Assembly: GCA_963691705.1 (NCBI GenBank)
Contig: OY829537.1
Location: forward strand, 72,375,352-72,439,351
Direction of reading: 5' to 3'
Origin: Viola odorata
Taxonomy: Eukaryota > Streptophyta > Magnoliopsida > Malpighiales > Violaceae
Length of the DNA: 64,000 bases
Position numbers and translations under genes: made by a program. Each line of letters begins with the position of its first letter. Position 1 is the first letter of the stretch. Shown one piece after another: positions 44,591-56,232 of this stretch. The notes beneath the pieces are model-generated. The model saw nothing but the letters and a program-made list of their open reading frames with translations, searched no databases and was not told where the DNA came from.

Positions 44591-47500
44591 ATGAAAGCAG
44601 CTATCCGTTTCACTCTCCTCGCACTTATCCTCCTCATCGCCGTGGTCCACGCGCGATACCTGCCGCAGTCTCATCTGATCTCCGATGGGGTCCACACCTC
44701 TGCCGGCCGTGAAACGCCATTCCAGCTGGTTTTTGGATCGGCGGAGGAGACATGTGAGCAGACCTACGGCTTCCTTCCTTGCACCAAAACGGGTTTGGGT
44801 AACACGTTCCTGATACTCGTCTACGGCTACCTCATGTTCGTCGCTGCCACCTACTTGTCGAACGGTAGCGAGTTGTTGCTCGCCATTCTTGGGCCAGGGA
44901 TCGTTGGAGGCTTGTTTCTGCCCATACTCGGGGCTCTTCCTGATGCAATGCTTATCCTTGGTAATTGCCTATTTCTAGTCACTTCTGATGAATATTTTGG
45001 ATCTAATCTGGTGGGGTTAGTTTTTGCAATTTTGTTCTTAAATCTCAGGAGTCAACTCTGCTATTTTGGATTTTAGCTATTTTCTTTTTGTAGCTATCAC
45101 GCAATCTTCTTGTCTTTTTCATGTTAGATGCTGGTTCTGCTTTTTTGGTCTATTTTTTTTGTTTTCTCTGTATAGTGGTATGCGACTTTTTTTCTTTTCT
45201 TTTGCGGCTCATGTAATATAGTAACTAGTTTTGTTTGCTTTCAAGCTACGGTCATGGATTAGTTTTTGATCGACTTTTTTTTGTTACTGATTGACCCAAT
45301 TCCTTCTGTTTTGGCCATCAGTTTCCGGACTCTCTGGAAGCAAAGAAGTTGCTCAAGGTCAGGTTTCTGTTGGCATGGGCTTACTGGCTGGTTCAACCGT
45401 TATGCTTCTTACTATCATTTGGGGCACCTGTGTAAATGTTGGTAAATGTGACATTCGGGAGGATAATCTCGCTGTAGATGGACGGGATACAAAAGGATTC
45501 AGCTTAACTGGTATGTTACTCTTCTAAAAAAAATTGCATTGTACAGATGAGTGGTCATAAAAGATGGATTCACAGAAGTGGGCTGGGTTAGAAATTGGAG
45601 TTGGCTATTTTGTTGGAGCTATAAATTTTTTTTGATTATGCTTTGACTCTCAAAATTTTGCAAACTGAAGATGGCAAATTTATATTAATTTTTTTTACGG
45701 GAGGGTACCTAAGTGAACTGTTTGTTGGCAGAAATAAGAATTCCTGGGCAGTTACAAATGCACGTCTTCAGACCAACAACTTAACGCATAAAGTACCAGA
45801 GTTAGAGTTTGGAGTTAATAGTTAGTGATGATTGCATGTCCAATGACTCTGCACTGGTGGGATTAGCTGTAGGTAATGGCATTTCAGCCTTATGCCTTAG
45901 TTGAAAAGTGGGGTGATGTTAGGGAATCTTGAACTTGATTTTTGTCCTGCCAGCACCTTAGTTCTGGTTCTGGTAGTTTATATGTCATTCTTAAGAGTAT
46001 AAGTACTTGTTGAAATTGATTTTTTCTTCCAAAAAAAATTATTTTGGCAAAAAAATTATGCAAGTAAAACTGTTAATGGGGCGAACAGCTTTAGCTGTCC
46101 AGTATTACAAGATGTAGTTGGCCAGTGAAACAATAAGAAGTCTTAGAGAGTGGTGCGGGTTTGCAGCAACAGCTATAGAGAATCGTGAGAGAGACATTTA
46201 TATATCCTTCAACAGAGATGGAGGGAATCTAAAGGGTCAAACTTTGCAAATGTATAATCATCAGCTTATACAACATTTGACTTATTCAAATGTTAGATTT
46301 TGAATACTTAGACTTCTCTTTTGCTGTTGACATCAATCAGTTTGGTATGTATCACAACAGCATCAGCTTGAAATCTGTAAAGTGAATTGTACACTAAATG
46401 TTTCATGAATTGCTTAATTTGATAGATACCTTCCTGTTTGGCTACTACATAGATTCTCTGTTATTGCAGGCTCTGGTGTTTGTGAATGTAGAGCATTAAA
46501 TTTGGCAAATATATAATCATTGGCTTAGACAACTTTTTATGCATGCAGGCATTAGATTTTGGAAACCATTACTTCTCATCTTTTGACATCAAATCAGTTT
46601 TGCATATATCAGTCAATGACAGACTTCAGTTTATAAGGGGAACTGGAGTTTAAGTGTTCTATATATTACTTAATTTAATAGATGCTTTCTTGTTTGGTTA
46701 ATTCATAAATTTTCCACTGTTGCAGGCTCTGGTGTTAGTACTGATGTCTGGACTTCCTATTCTGCCATAATAATGGCAATATCGGTCATTCCATTCGTTG
46801 TTGTTCAACTACCACAAGCCTTCAGTTCAACTTCAGGGAGGCACTTGGCAGTTTTAATTGCACTTATTATATCTATCTCGATGTTGATATCTTATTGCCT
46901 CTATCAGGTAACTTTTCCCAATCTCTGATGAAAATATTTATGCCGGACAATTTTCTATTGTATAAGAATTATTTATCGGCTTGGCATGTTGAAATGTTAT
47001 CAGTTTGACATCTTTGTGAAGTGTACAAGCAGGCTTACCCATGTTGTTGTTGGCTTCATATAAATTTCTATGTTAGAATAGTTTTGTTAATGCATGTTGG
47101 ATGCTGCTCTCATAACTGGTTATGTTTTGACAGTAAAGTTAGGTGATAGGTACATTACCAAATGAAAGTGTCATCAGTAAATCAGGGAAATCAATAATGC
47201 CCACAGCCAAGGAGCAATGCATCTTCCTGTGATGGCATTGCAACCTGCTGTAGAAGCTGCTCTTTTTATAGATACTATATTAGGAATGGTTATGGATGTG
47301 GTGATGGATGAGTACTCACAGTACTTCTTCCTGTCTTCACAAGTGGGTTCTTTGTTCATGCATCCACTTTCCCGTGAACAAAGTTTTGCGGAGATGAGAT
47401 TTCTCAAAACAAAACAGCTCACAAAGTAGCCTAGAGATGACAATGGGTGGAGTACTCCTGAAATTTCTGTAACTTTCAAAGTAGATTAACTCAGAGTCCT

Positions 47501-49866
47501 TCAAATATAATTTGTCAAAGCTCCCACAATGACTAAACTCTTACAGTTACTGACCCTCTTCGGTCTGTTATTGATAAGAAGTCAGCTCTAATAAACAAAT
47601 TGGATTACCCTACTGATAAAGGTTTTGTTAGAAATTAATTAATCTGCTCCAACTAACTAATTTCTAACCTCTTTTTAAGGGACCCCTTAAGCATACAAAT
47701 GAAAAAAATGGATAATGGGTATAAGTAATTTGATTTAAATAGAGTAACAATTAGCTTTCTTAAGTGTAGCAGAAAGACCCTCAAGATGCGACTTAAAAGT
47801 GGTTGCCTGAGTGTTTCTATAATAAGGTTTGGGATCTTACTATACTCAATTAACATGAATGAGTTTATTTCATGTGTATTATCAACTACTGAATATTATC
47901 CCCTTCTGTTTCTATAGTTTCCTACCATATTAGTTATATAAACTTCTCACATGAATGCAGGTGTTCCAGCCATGGATCCAGAGAAGGCGAATTGAGTTTG
48001 CTAAGCATAAACATGTCATATCAGGAATCTTGAAACATTTAGATCAGCATGGCTTAGGAAGGCTTGTAACAGCAGATGGTGAACCTAACAGAGATGTCTT
48101 AGTAAAGTCAGTTTTCTTACAGCGAATATGACACTTGTTTTTCAGTTTATGAATTACTGTTGGATTATTGACATTCTCCTGGATATGATGACAGGTTATT
48201 TGATGCAATTGATGAGGATAAAAATAAGAAGCTTTCTGCTTCAGAGTTAAAAGCATTGATAATAGGAATACGATTTGATGAGATAGACTTCAATAAAGAT
48301 GATGCTGTAGTTAAGTTATTGAGAGATTTTGATACTATCAGCGTAGATGGTTACATTGATTTGGACGAGTTCATCCGTGGTATCACCAAATGGATTAATG
48401 AGGCAAAGCGACTAAGGGGGCGTGCTGTTAATTCGACCCAGTCATTTAAGTTTATCCATGACTTTCATGCAGTAAGTGGCGCTTGCTGATTTGTCTTTGT
48501 GTAGTGCAAGTATAGTCCTGAGATTTTGTTAATTTTTGTACAGCATACAAGGAGAGAACATGCTCTATTGGGGGCTGAGGAGCAAGAGGAACACAGTGAT
48601 GAAACTGATGAGGTGGTTGAAGACCCCAAATGGACATCCTTCAAAGCAGCCATGATGTTGTTGCTGGGAACCATCATTGCAGCTGCATTTGCCGATCCTT
48701 TGGTTGATGTTGTTGACAATTTCTCTGATGCAACCAGTATTCCTACCTTCTTCATCTCATTTATTGCACTGCCTCTGGCTACCAACTCAAGTGAAGCTGT
48801 GTCAGCAATTATCTTTGCTACTCGTAAGAAGATGACAACTGCCTCATTAACATTTTCTGAGGTTTGTTTCGTATTTACAGCTCCTGATTTTTTTATAACG
48901 TTACTAAGTAAAATAATTGGATTTAATTACGAGGCAATTTGTTCTGCTCACATTTTTTGTTAGTGCAATTTTTTTTTGGTTTGGCTAGCTTCTCCAAGGT
49001 TTTATGTAGCTTTGCTGACCTGTAGATATGTTGGTTAGGACTACTGATCTAACTGATGTATTGCAAAAGGTGGAAATATAAATGATCAAAAGCACTTTGC
49101 TAAAGTTATAAGGAGGACCTAGGACCACACTATGATATGGAAAACTTGTAGGTGGGATGTGGATGATGTAGTTGACCATAACTAGCTTGGATTGAGGTTT
49201 AGTTAACTTGAGTCTTGGGGATTTAACTTTTGTGCAAGCCAAAATTTTCTATTTGCACTTCTGACTAGTTTCTTAAATGTTACTGAAATGCAATTCTCTT
49301 GGAGCATGTTCTCTGTATTTCAGTTGTGTAGGATGGTGTATGCTGTCTACAAAACCTCGGGATAGAACTAACCATATACTTGTAGAACAAGAATGATGCC
49401 TAGGAAAATGTGATAAGTGTATAAGATATAAAAGAAGCCTAAGTGGATGTGACTTGCTCTATAGAAGGCACTTGAAATAAAACCATTTTTAGTTTTGTAA
49501 ACTTTGCTCCCACGTCCTGTCTTGATAAATGCAAAGTGAAAATCTTCCATACTCTTGCTTTGCTGTTCAGTGATGGAAGAATTTATGAGCTAACGTCTAA
49601 TGTTTTCCTGATTGCAGTTGTATGGTGCAGTAACTATGAATAATGTCCTTTGCCTGTCAGTCTTCCTGGGCCTTGTTTACGTAAGGGGTTTGACTTGGGA
49701 CTTCTCGTCCGAAGTACTGGTTATTTGTATCGTGTGCATTGTGATGGGCGCTTTTGCTAGTCTCCGCACAACATTCCCTCTTTGGACATCTATTCTGGCA
49801 TACCTCCTGTACCCATTCTCTCTGGCACTTGTGTATGTCCTTGATTATGTTTTCGGTTGGACATAG
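44591..49866 (+). CDS. NCL: NCL-type sodium/calcium exchanger with EF-hands, seven exons
   Basis: Exons: 44,591-44,960; 45,322-45,510; 46,726-46,907; 47,961-48,106; 48,195-48,471; 48,544-48,861; 49,618-49,866. All introns are GT-AG and phases match, giving 1,731 nt and 576 aa. It has a signal peptide (MKAAIRFTLLALILLIAVVHA), a first exchanger half with YLSNGSELLLAILGPG and GALPDAMLILVSGL, a cytosolic loop with EF-hand 1 DEDKNKKLSASE (residues 302-313, canonical) and EF-hand 2 around DGYIDLDEF, and a second half with FIALPLATNSSEAV and LYGAVTMNNVL. Length and layout match Arabidopsis NCL (about 585 aa), implicated in calcium homeostasis under salt stress. EF-hand 2 lacks Asp at position 1 (Thr343) unless a 13-residue loop is assumed. 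Appears intact and functional. Confidence 0.95.
46225..46736 (+). repeat. Tandem duplication of about 256 bp in NCL intron 2, with decoy splice acceptor
   Basis: Copy 1 (about 46,225-46,480) and copy 2 (about 46,481-46,736) share TATAATCATnnGCTTA, TTAGATTTTG, TTGACATCAA and the end TTGCAG|GCTCTGGTGTT. Copy 2 supplies the true acceptor (exon 3 at 46,726). Copy 1 has an equivalent acceptor with the first 11 exon bases at 46,470, after which the sequence diverges to stops. Confidence 0.8.
47020..47950 (+). other. NCL intron 3
   Basis: Intron between exons 3 and 4 (46,908-47,960). Open frames of 70-100 codons on both strands near 47,174-47,479 have no domain and lie wholly inside it, so I do not treat them as genes. 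Confidence 0.6.
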
Positions 49867-50214
49867 ACAGTAGGCCCACAGAAGTGCAAGAATTGACCTG
49901 GGTTTGTTGCTGGATTTGTATGTGCAACATTTGCATGTGTAAGCGTAAAGATCACAGAGAACTACGGCACAGTTTTTTAGCTCTAGTTTCATCAATTTTG
50001 TTGGATATATGAACCAAACAGTGAAGCTTTTACGGGTTTGGCGTTGGTCTAGAATGTGAGGTAATAATAATGCATTTCTTGGCATTACAGGCGATGAGGC
50101 GATTAATGTTTTCCTTTTTCGGTTGTCATTTGTGGTTTGGGTTTGTTTTGATGCGATAAGTGATATCTATCCAAGTTAGTTTATAACGGGAATAACGTTA
50201 TAGCATTAAATTGG
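49867..50214 (+). other. NCL 3' UTR and downstream flank
   Basis: T-rich after the stop. AATAATAATG at about 50,062 is the best polyadenylation-signal-like sequence, giving a 3' UTR of about 220 bases. Confidence 0.4.
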
Positions 50215-51365
50215 GTTAATGATATTAGTGACCCTTGCACTCGAGGTATCTTATTGATTTGGTCATTGTACTATTTTTTGTCCGGATTTGGTCCCTTTAT
50301 TGTTTGAATAATATTAATTCAGTTCCTCCCCTACATTGTGCGCATGTGGCCGTCAAATTCGTAGATGTAGCATTTTTTATATTAAAATTAATGATGTGGC
50401 ACGACATATCAGCTGTGATATTATTTACATAAGAAAGAGAGTTAAACCCGTCACCTGATTCGTAAGAAACTACTCTACCATTCCCTATCTCATTTTTTTA
50501 CTCCTTAACCCATTTCCCTCCCTAATCCCTTGCTATCTAAACCCGATTCTCTTTCAAACCTACCAACCATTTCTTTCAAATCCCTAAACCAGAGCTCTTC
50601 AACTCTCCCAGAGGAAGGCCGATTGGCTATGTGTAGTTAATTTCAAGCGGTAGCGGGAATTGTTGGAGCTTCTGATTTTGTCTCTTCACCTTACTGGACA
50701 AGTGTATTGAATTAGGTCAACAAGATATTGGGAAAATGTGGTAGTGATATGTTAGGGTTGAAAGACACTTTGAGTGCTTTTTACAGTGACAATACATTTG
50801 GTCCTTTCCTTAGTTATGTTCTTGAGAAAGGTTTGGTTGATATATATGTAGAACACAGTCAGACAGCTCATCCTTATTATGCTGAACAGAACCCTAACAA
50901 TGTATGCAAAAGGCTTGGGATAACTGATCATGGAGAGAGGCTAGGTATAGTGTCTGTTAATTGTATTAATGTCAGTAACAGTAATGGGGAAGGTAAAGGC
51001 ATAGATAGAGAATTAGATGATGGTGTAAATGAGGAGGTTGGGGAATTAAATGGTGGATTTGGTTGCAGTAATGACAAGGGTATTGGGATAGATAATGATA
51101 CAGATGACCAAGCTGTTAAGGGTAAAAGAGGAAAGAATGGCTGATGTGTCTCTAAGTGTGTTGATAGTGAGTTTGATGGATATTTTTCTGGGCATGAGGA
51201 AAGTGAATATGAGGATGAGGATGATGAACACTGTATGGGAAAGGAATATTGGATAGATTGTCCTTACTTGTCTGCTGATGAAGATGAGGAGTTGCAAATT
51301 GTGCAAGACAGTGAAAAAGAGGGGGTAGTTTAGAGAATGTTGAAACCTCAGGTGAATAAGTGGGT
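50215..51365 (+). mobile_element. Left part of a Mutator-like element, cut by LTR element F
   Basis: A TIR-like start region (TTGGTCCCTTTATTG, CGTCAAATTC, about 50,270-50,360) precedes a transposase N-terminus. The sequence stops abruptly at the LTR that starts at 51,366. The right part should lie beyond element F, outside the window. Confidence 0.5.
50728..51333 (+). pseudogene. N-terminal fragment of MULE transposase
   Basis: Residues 1-60 resemble the PB1-like N-terminal region of plant MuDR transposases, with LEKGLVDIYVEHSQ. It is followed by Gly/Asp-rich sequence, an in-frame TGA (51,142-51,144) and an acidic tract (EESEYEDEDDE, then YLSADEDEEL), typical of the linker before the zinc-finger and DDE core. 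Those later domains are missing because of the LTR insertion. The true start may lie further upstream. Confidence 0.45.
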
Positions 51366-51478
51366 TGATACGAGCGTGGATTCACTCGTGCCTACACGCA
51401 TCGCACACCAAAAGGCTCCCGCTTGGCCTAGCTTTCCCCGCACACGTGCGAAGAGAAGGCCAAGAAACTGCCCTAGAG

Positions 51479-51581
51479 GTATACCGCCAAAACTTAGAGG
51501 TATATCGTCAGAGACTTATTTATTGGTGTTTTGGGAGCGAAGCTAACGGTATACCGCCAGGCTCCTGGGGGTATACCGCCA
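51479..51581. repeat. Four GGTATACCGCC modules in LTR F
   Basis: Starts at 51,479, 51,499, 51,548 and 51,570 (spacings 20, 49, 22), a TA-variant of the GGCGGCATGCCGCC palindrome found at 13,165 and in LTR D. Confidence 0.8.
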
Positions 51582-51838
51582 ACTCCGTCTATATGGCTTA
51601 TTTTGGAATTTTAAGTTACTTTCAGTTATGCTTTGTAATAATTATAAATAGTTAGACATAGACCATTTGTTAGGGGTCTTTGATTTTGAAAGTAAACTCC
51701 TAACTTGGACCATTACCTTAGGATTAGCAATTTAGGGTTCATAGCTAATATCTATTCCAAATTCCAGGTTGCTCAAGCAAGCCTTGAGAGGGTCGAATTG
51801 GCATTAGAGAACCTTACTTTCTTTGTGATAAGGTTGCC

Positions 51839-52862
51839 TGATACGATCCTAGTTGCATAGGATGCGTAGCACGTACCTTTGATCTAGTTCTAGGCCTGGA
51901 TTTCGATGCAGAAGATGGATAACTCAACACGACTGTTTAAGTCAGCTAATATCCTGTATTAGCCAAACTAAACCTATCGAGTGAGGTTCTTGACACGATC
52001 TCTTACCCTGCTAATATCCTGTATTAGCCAAACTAGAGCTACGAATCAATGGAATGGACTTTCGGGTTTTACTTGCTATCCTAATTGAGTCTCCAGGCTC
52101 AATGAGGGACAAAGTTCGCAAAGAACAATTGAGAAAATTCTCTGAATTTTATTTGAAAGATAATGTAAAATAATAATGAAAAGGGTGGCTCCTTTAAATA
52201 GGAGAAACCCTAAAATTCTTACATAAATTTGGACTTTCCTTATAAGTCCTAATCCTACTTGAATTCCTAATTAATTAATTAAAATAAATCCAAAATAATT
52301 AATTAATAATCAAAATAATTAATTAAAACCTGGAAATTCGAAAGTTTCCTTCTTAGACGCAAAGCTGGCCATCGTTGACGCAATAAACAAATCGTCGTTG
52401 GCGGCATGCCGCTAAGCTCTGCCAATTTTCGCCCAAATCTGCCACTCGCGGACTATTGTGCGTTCATTCTGCATAAGAAAATGTCATCTGGTATAACTTT
52501 CAATCCGCTCGTCCAAATGGGCTGAAACATATTCCAAAAGAAATCTAACATCTTGAAGTTTCATAAACAAGATCGATCGCATGATTCTGACTTCTGTAGG
52601 TCCGACTGGGTTCGAACAAAGTCGCCCGAAGCGTCCTAGAGTCCTAGTTCACGTAGGACTTGTGTCAACAAAAATGTTGGCTTAATAATTTGGACGATCC
52701 ACTCGTCCAAACGTCATGAAATTTGGACACAATATAGATAACATATCAAGGTTTCCATAAAGCCTATGTAATCTCAAATCGGACTCCATTTGTTTATCCA
52801 TCTGCTTATTGCGCACATGCGATGTGCCATGTAGGTGCATGATACATCCTGGGATCGTATCA
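51839..52862 (-). repeat. 3' LTR of element D
   Basis: 1,024 bp, TGATACGATCC ... GGATCGTATCA, clearly homologous along its length to 59,713-60,755 with many substitutions and small indels. One palindromic module at 52,400. Confidence 0.92.
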
Positions 52863-54785
52863 TTCCCTCCCTCTTCGGAAAGATTCGTCCTCGAATCTTG
52901 CTCAACATAATATTCCCAAGAAAGCGTTACAAATATATGTTCAAAGCATACTCGCCACCTCCTACGCTTCCTTGGTCGCCATCTCTTGCGCTTCAAGGGC
53001 AAGACGCTCGATGCGCTAGGGTATCTGTGAGGATTCGCATCATTCCCTCCCTCTTCGAAAGGATTCGTCCTCGAATCATAGACCTCACCTATAGTAAACC
53101 AGACTAAGTTAGTAACATTGAAATAAGCACAAAATGAATTATACCAACTTAGTAAATCAAGCTCAGTGGGGGTGTCTTTTAATATGGCAACACGTTGGAT
53201 AAAACCATCGCCCCATGTGATCATCTCTGCTTGGACTTGGCTTGGTAACCGTCTCTGGTGTAAGTATTGCCAAACCCAAGTATATATCTTGAAGGACTCG
53301 CACTCGCACCTCCTTCCATGGTTCCTCATAAATGCCATCTTGACATTCAAGCGCACACCATAGCGCTTGGCTTATCCATGGGCTATCTGTATCACCTCGA
53401 TACCCTTGCTGCCACCTATACTAAATAACACTCTCAAAAGCAGCAACATCAAACCGAAAGGTGTCATATGAATAAAACCATACACGAGTTTCACCAACAA
53501 ACCAAAAATAATGGCAAGCGTGATAAGGTAGTAAGTAAATAAAACAAACGGAAGACATTCTCCCTATGCAAACATATACTTAGAAACCAAGACATGCTAT
53601 ACAGAACCAAACGTTCTTTTATCCATGCGGTTAGAAACTCCCAATTGTGGTTGACACGGTGTCCAATTTATCATCTTCGTGCTTGACTTCCTCCACAATT
53701 TCCTCCATAAGTCGCTAAGGGACTCTCTATCCTGCTTACTAACAAAACTAAAATACAATCCATACAAAAGCATAACGTTTTTCAAGTATATGTTAGTAAA
53801 ATTAGTCGCGTCACCGCGGTCCCTTAAGCTACCACAATGCGGCTCAAACACAACTAAATTTTGCAAAAGACATTACGACATACATAAGCGTCGCTTGAAA
53901 TAATATTCTTCATGCTTATAAGACTTAGGCTTTGTTTTAAACAAATAATCATTGTAGAAAAAATTAGAATTATTAGCATAAGGATCAAATTCATATGGAA
54001 ACTCAAGCAAGTTTGCGTTAAGGGGATTTTCATCAAAACTACTAACAAAACTCAAAGGAGCGTCATGTGAAAGCATAACATCCCTACACATTTTCGAATT
54101 ATATTACAACAACTCATCAAACAACCATTAATTGCATCATGCTCATCAAAGTTCCGCAAAAGGTCATGCAACCTATATAAGTGATTGTGCCTGAATAGAG
54201 CCCCCTCAAGCCCTGTCAACTTAGACACAAGATCATTATGAACTTCACCAATAACAAAATGAATATAATGTGTAAATGTAGGTGAAAATTCAAGCAATTT
54301 CGCACTAAGAAAGGAAAGATACACATTACCTTGCCGGCTAGTGTTAGCCGAACCGATCACTAACTCCATGTGGCATTCCTTCCTTTTAATTGGCAGCAAG
54401 TTATGGAACTTCTTCTCTTGAATTACACCTTGAATTACTTGCACAAGAGAAGAAATACCAATAGGAAAAGATTGAAACGAAATAGGGTTAGAAGGGTGAA
54501 AGCGCAATGGCCAAAAAATTATTTTTGATGGGATTGCGCCAAAATGAATTCCGTATGCACATAATGCATTCCTCACTTCTCTCCCTCTGGCATAAACACT
54601 CAATTTCTTTTCTTTTTCCTCTCCTTTTGATCTCTCAATGCCACTCTCTACATGCTTACTCTTTTCATGCAAATATTTTAAACTCTCATCTCTTTTCCCA
54701 TGCTCGCTATTTTCATGGGGGCTGTTTTTGATGTCATCTCTTTTCCCATGCTCACTCTTTTCATGGGGGTTGTTTTTCTCACTCT
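52682..54785 (-). pseudogene. ORF-X copy 1 in element D
   Basis: Same block order as in element A: HEKSEHGKRD-type tandem repeat (54,780-54,655), FGAIPSKIIFWPLRF, HDLLRNFDEHDAINGCLMSC (54,160), SLSDLWRKLWRKSSTKM (53,710), MAFMRNHGRR and WVWQYLHQRRLPSQVQAEM (53,280), WYNSFCAYFNVTNL, then SEEGGNDTI encoded at the PPT and reading into the LTR until 52,682. Stops and frameshifts are present. The last 224 codons (53,356-52,682) are one open frame. Function unknown. Confidence 0.55.
52863..52876 (-). other. Polypurine tract of element D, with a second copy at 53,041-53,054
   Basis: GAAGAGGGAGGGAA abuts the LTR. An almost identical PPT plus following ATTCGTCCTCGAAT block lies 178 bp further inside (53,039-53,080), a duplicated plus-strand priming site. 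Confidence 0.85.
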
Positions 54786-54796
54786 TTTTTTTTCAC

Positions 54797-55906
54797 TCAA
54801 CTCTCTTCTTTTGCTCCAATATTTTTAGTACTCTGAAATTCGACAAAAGATTTTTCTTGTACACTCACATTGTGCTCAATAGACACCTTAACATTCTCAG
54901 ATAACACTGTCACATGTCCATAATCAATTGCTACTATCACATCTTGCGCACTAGCAATACTACTACTAAAACCTGTCAACTGAATTCCTTTAGTCTCATC
55001 ATCGTCCTTAAGAACATGTTGTGGATGAGTAGTCTTGGCATCTTCAACTTGAATACACTGCTTCGTCCCATGGTCTGCTTTATGTTTGAGCTTCTTCGGG
55101 AGGATAGAAAAACGCTCAGAATCAGTCTTATTGTTGGGACATTGAATCGAAGTGTGTCCTCGACCCGTGCAGATGTGGCAATATATATCTCGCGTTCGCA
55201 CATGAGTTGAAGAAGGAACATCTCTCGCTAAACATGTGTTGGGGCCGTCCCTACCCTTGAAGGGTGAAGCTTTCGGCCTAATGCTACCCAAGCTCGGATC
55301 AATACGGTTATTGTCCATCCACTTGCGATCTTCGCCATAAAACTCTTGTGGTTGCCTATGCGCACCACTGTGCTCATCATAACACCTTCGCCGTGACTCT
55401 CGCTCCTCATAGTACAAATCTTGCCACTCTCGCTCTTCATCCCTCTCAGCTAGATACTCCAATGAGATCTTATTTTTATTACCCTGATGAAGGTTACGAT
55501 GAAAGTCTGTAGGAACACAACGCCTCGTCATAAGCATTTTCAAATCCTTCCAAGTGTTGATAGGACCGGCACCACCATCCTTCCTAGCGACGTTAAGTTG
55601 ATTCAACCAATGAGTTGTATATTCACTGAATTTAGCCGAAGACAACTTTACCTTCTTCTCTTCGGAATAATTATGGCAAAGAAAGATGGATTGAACTTCC
55701 CTCTCCCATGTTAAGTATGCACTCGGATTGTCCATCGCTCCAAAAGGTGGAATTTTCATTTTTACACTTCCTAGATTAGCATCAACTTTGTCCTCAAAAT
55801 CAGAAAGACGTTGTCCTTCTCTCCGCACACACCTTGGCCTATCATAGGCCTCATCCCCGTAACTATATGCATACGGGTCTGAATACATGTCTACACCTCT
55901 TGTCAT
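54797..55906 (-). CDS. Gag of element D, open 369-codon frame
   Basis: It starts MTRGVDMYSDPYAYSYGDE. The capsid region has YLTWEREVQSIFLCHNYSE, the Trp kept here that is a stop in element A. Then WLNQLN and a charged Glu/Arg segment, and the zinc knuckle CHICTGRGHTSIQC (about 55,165). The post-knuckle part has HVLKDDDETKGIQL and SIASAQDVIVAI, also present in the gag-like ORF at 58,064. Part of the capsid appears deleted compared with A. The frame has no stop. It could still form particles, but this is unproven. Confidence 0.7.
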   Translation of the reverse strand: MTRGVDMYSDPYAYSYGDEAYDRPRCVRREGQRLSDFEDKVDANLGSVKMKIPPFGAMDNPSAYLTWEREVQSIFLCHNYSEEKKVKLSSAKFSEYTTHWLNQLNVARKDGGAGPINTWKDLKMLMTRRCVPTDFHRNLHQGNKNKISLEYLAERDEEREWQDLYYEERESRRRCYDEHSGAHRQPQEFYGEDRKWMDNNRIDPSLGSIRPKASPFKGRDGPNTCLARDVPSSTHVRTRDIYCHICTGRGHTSIQCPNNKTDSERFSILPKKLKHKADHGTKQCIQVEDAKTTHPQHVLKDDDETKGIQLTGFSSSIASAQDVIVAIDYGHVTVLSENVKVSIEHNVSVQEKSFVEFQSTKNIGAKEES

Positions 55907-55975
55907 CTTGTAATTTCCTGAAATTCACAACACGAACAAATAGCGTAAAATTGCACTGAACCTAGCACTCCCTCG

Positions 55976-56232
55976 ATTGAAGCCTCTTTTCCATGACTTG
56001 GCTCGGATGGATGCTAACCCTAGCATTAAGAGTCTCCAAGAAACTCTCCAAGTCATCCTTCGCCTAATGGCTTGGTCCAACAACGTCTCTTGCCTCATAT
56101 CCATGTCTAGAGGTTATTTTAACCTCCCTTGAAGCTTTGGAACGTCCTTGGCTAGACGTCTTGGTTTGATTGGCCTTGGCCGCAAGGCTTGTGCGCATAG
56201 TAGGGCTAGCCATAGGGCTAGGATCGTATCAT
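55976..56232 (-). repeat. Internal fragment of an A-family LTR in element D
   Basis: It ends GGATCGTATCA at 56,232, followed by a PPT GAAGGGGGAGGGAA (56,233-56,246), and runs left through the GATTGGCCTTGG and GTCTAGAGG blocks of LTR A to about 55,976. There it joins the D leader (ACTCCCTCG). So a former 3' LTR is truncated inside the element. Confidence 0.85.

Noticed and set aside
47174..47479. Open frames on both strands in the NCL region
   Set aside because: They lie entirely within intron 3, have no domain and no splice or promoter context.
51365..51655. 69- and 96-codon open frames over the palindrome modules of LTR F
   Set aside because: They lie in LTR DNA and change meaning with module copies; no protein similarity seen.
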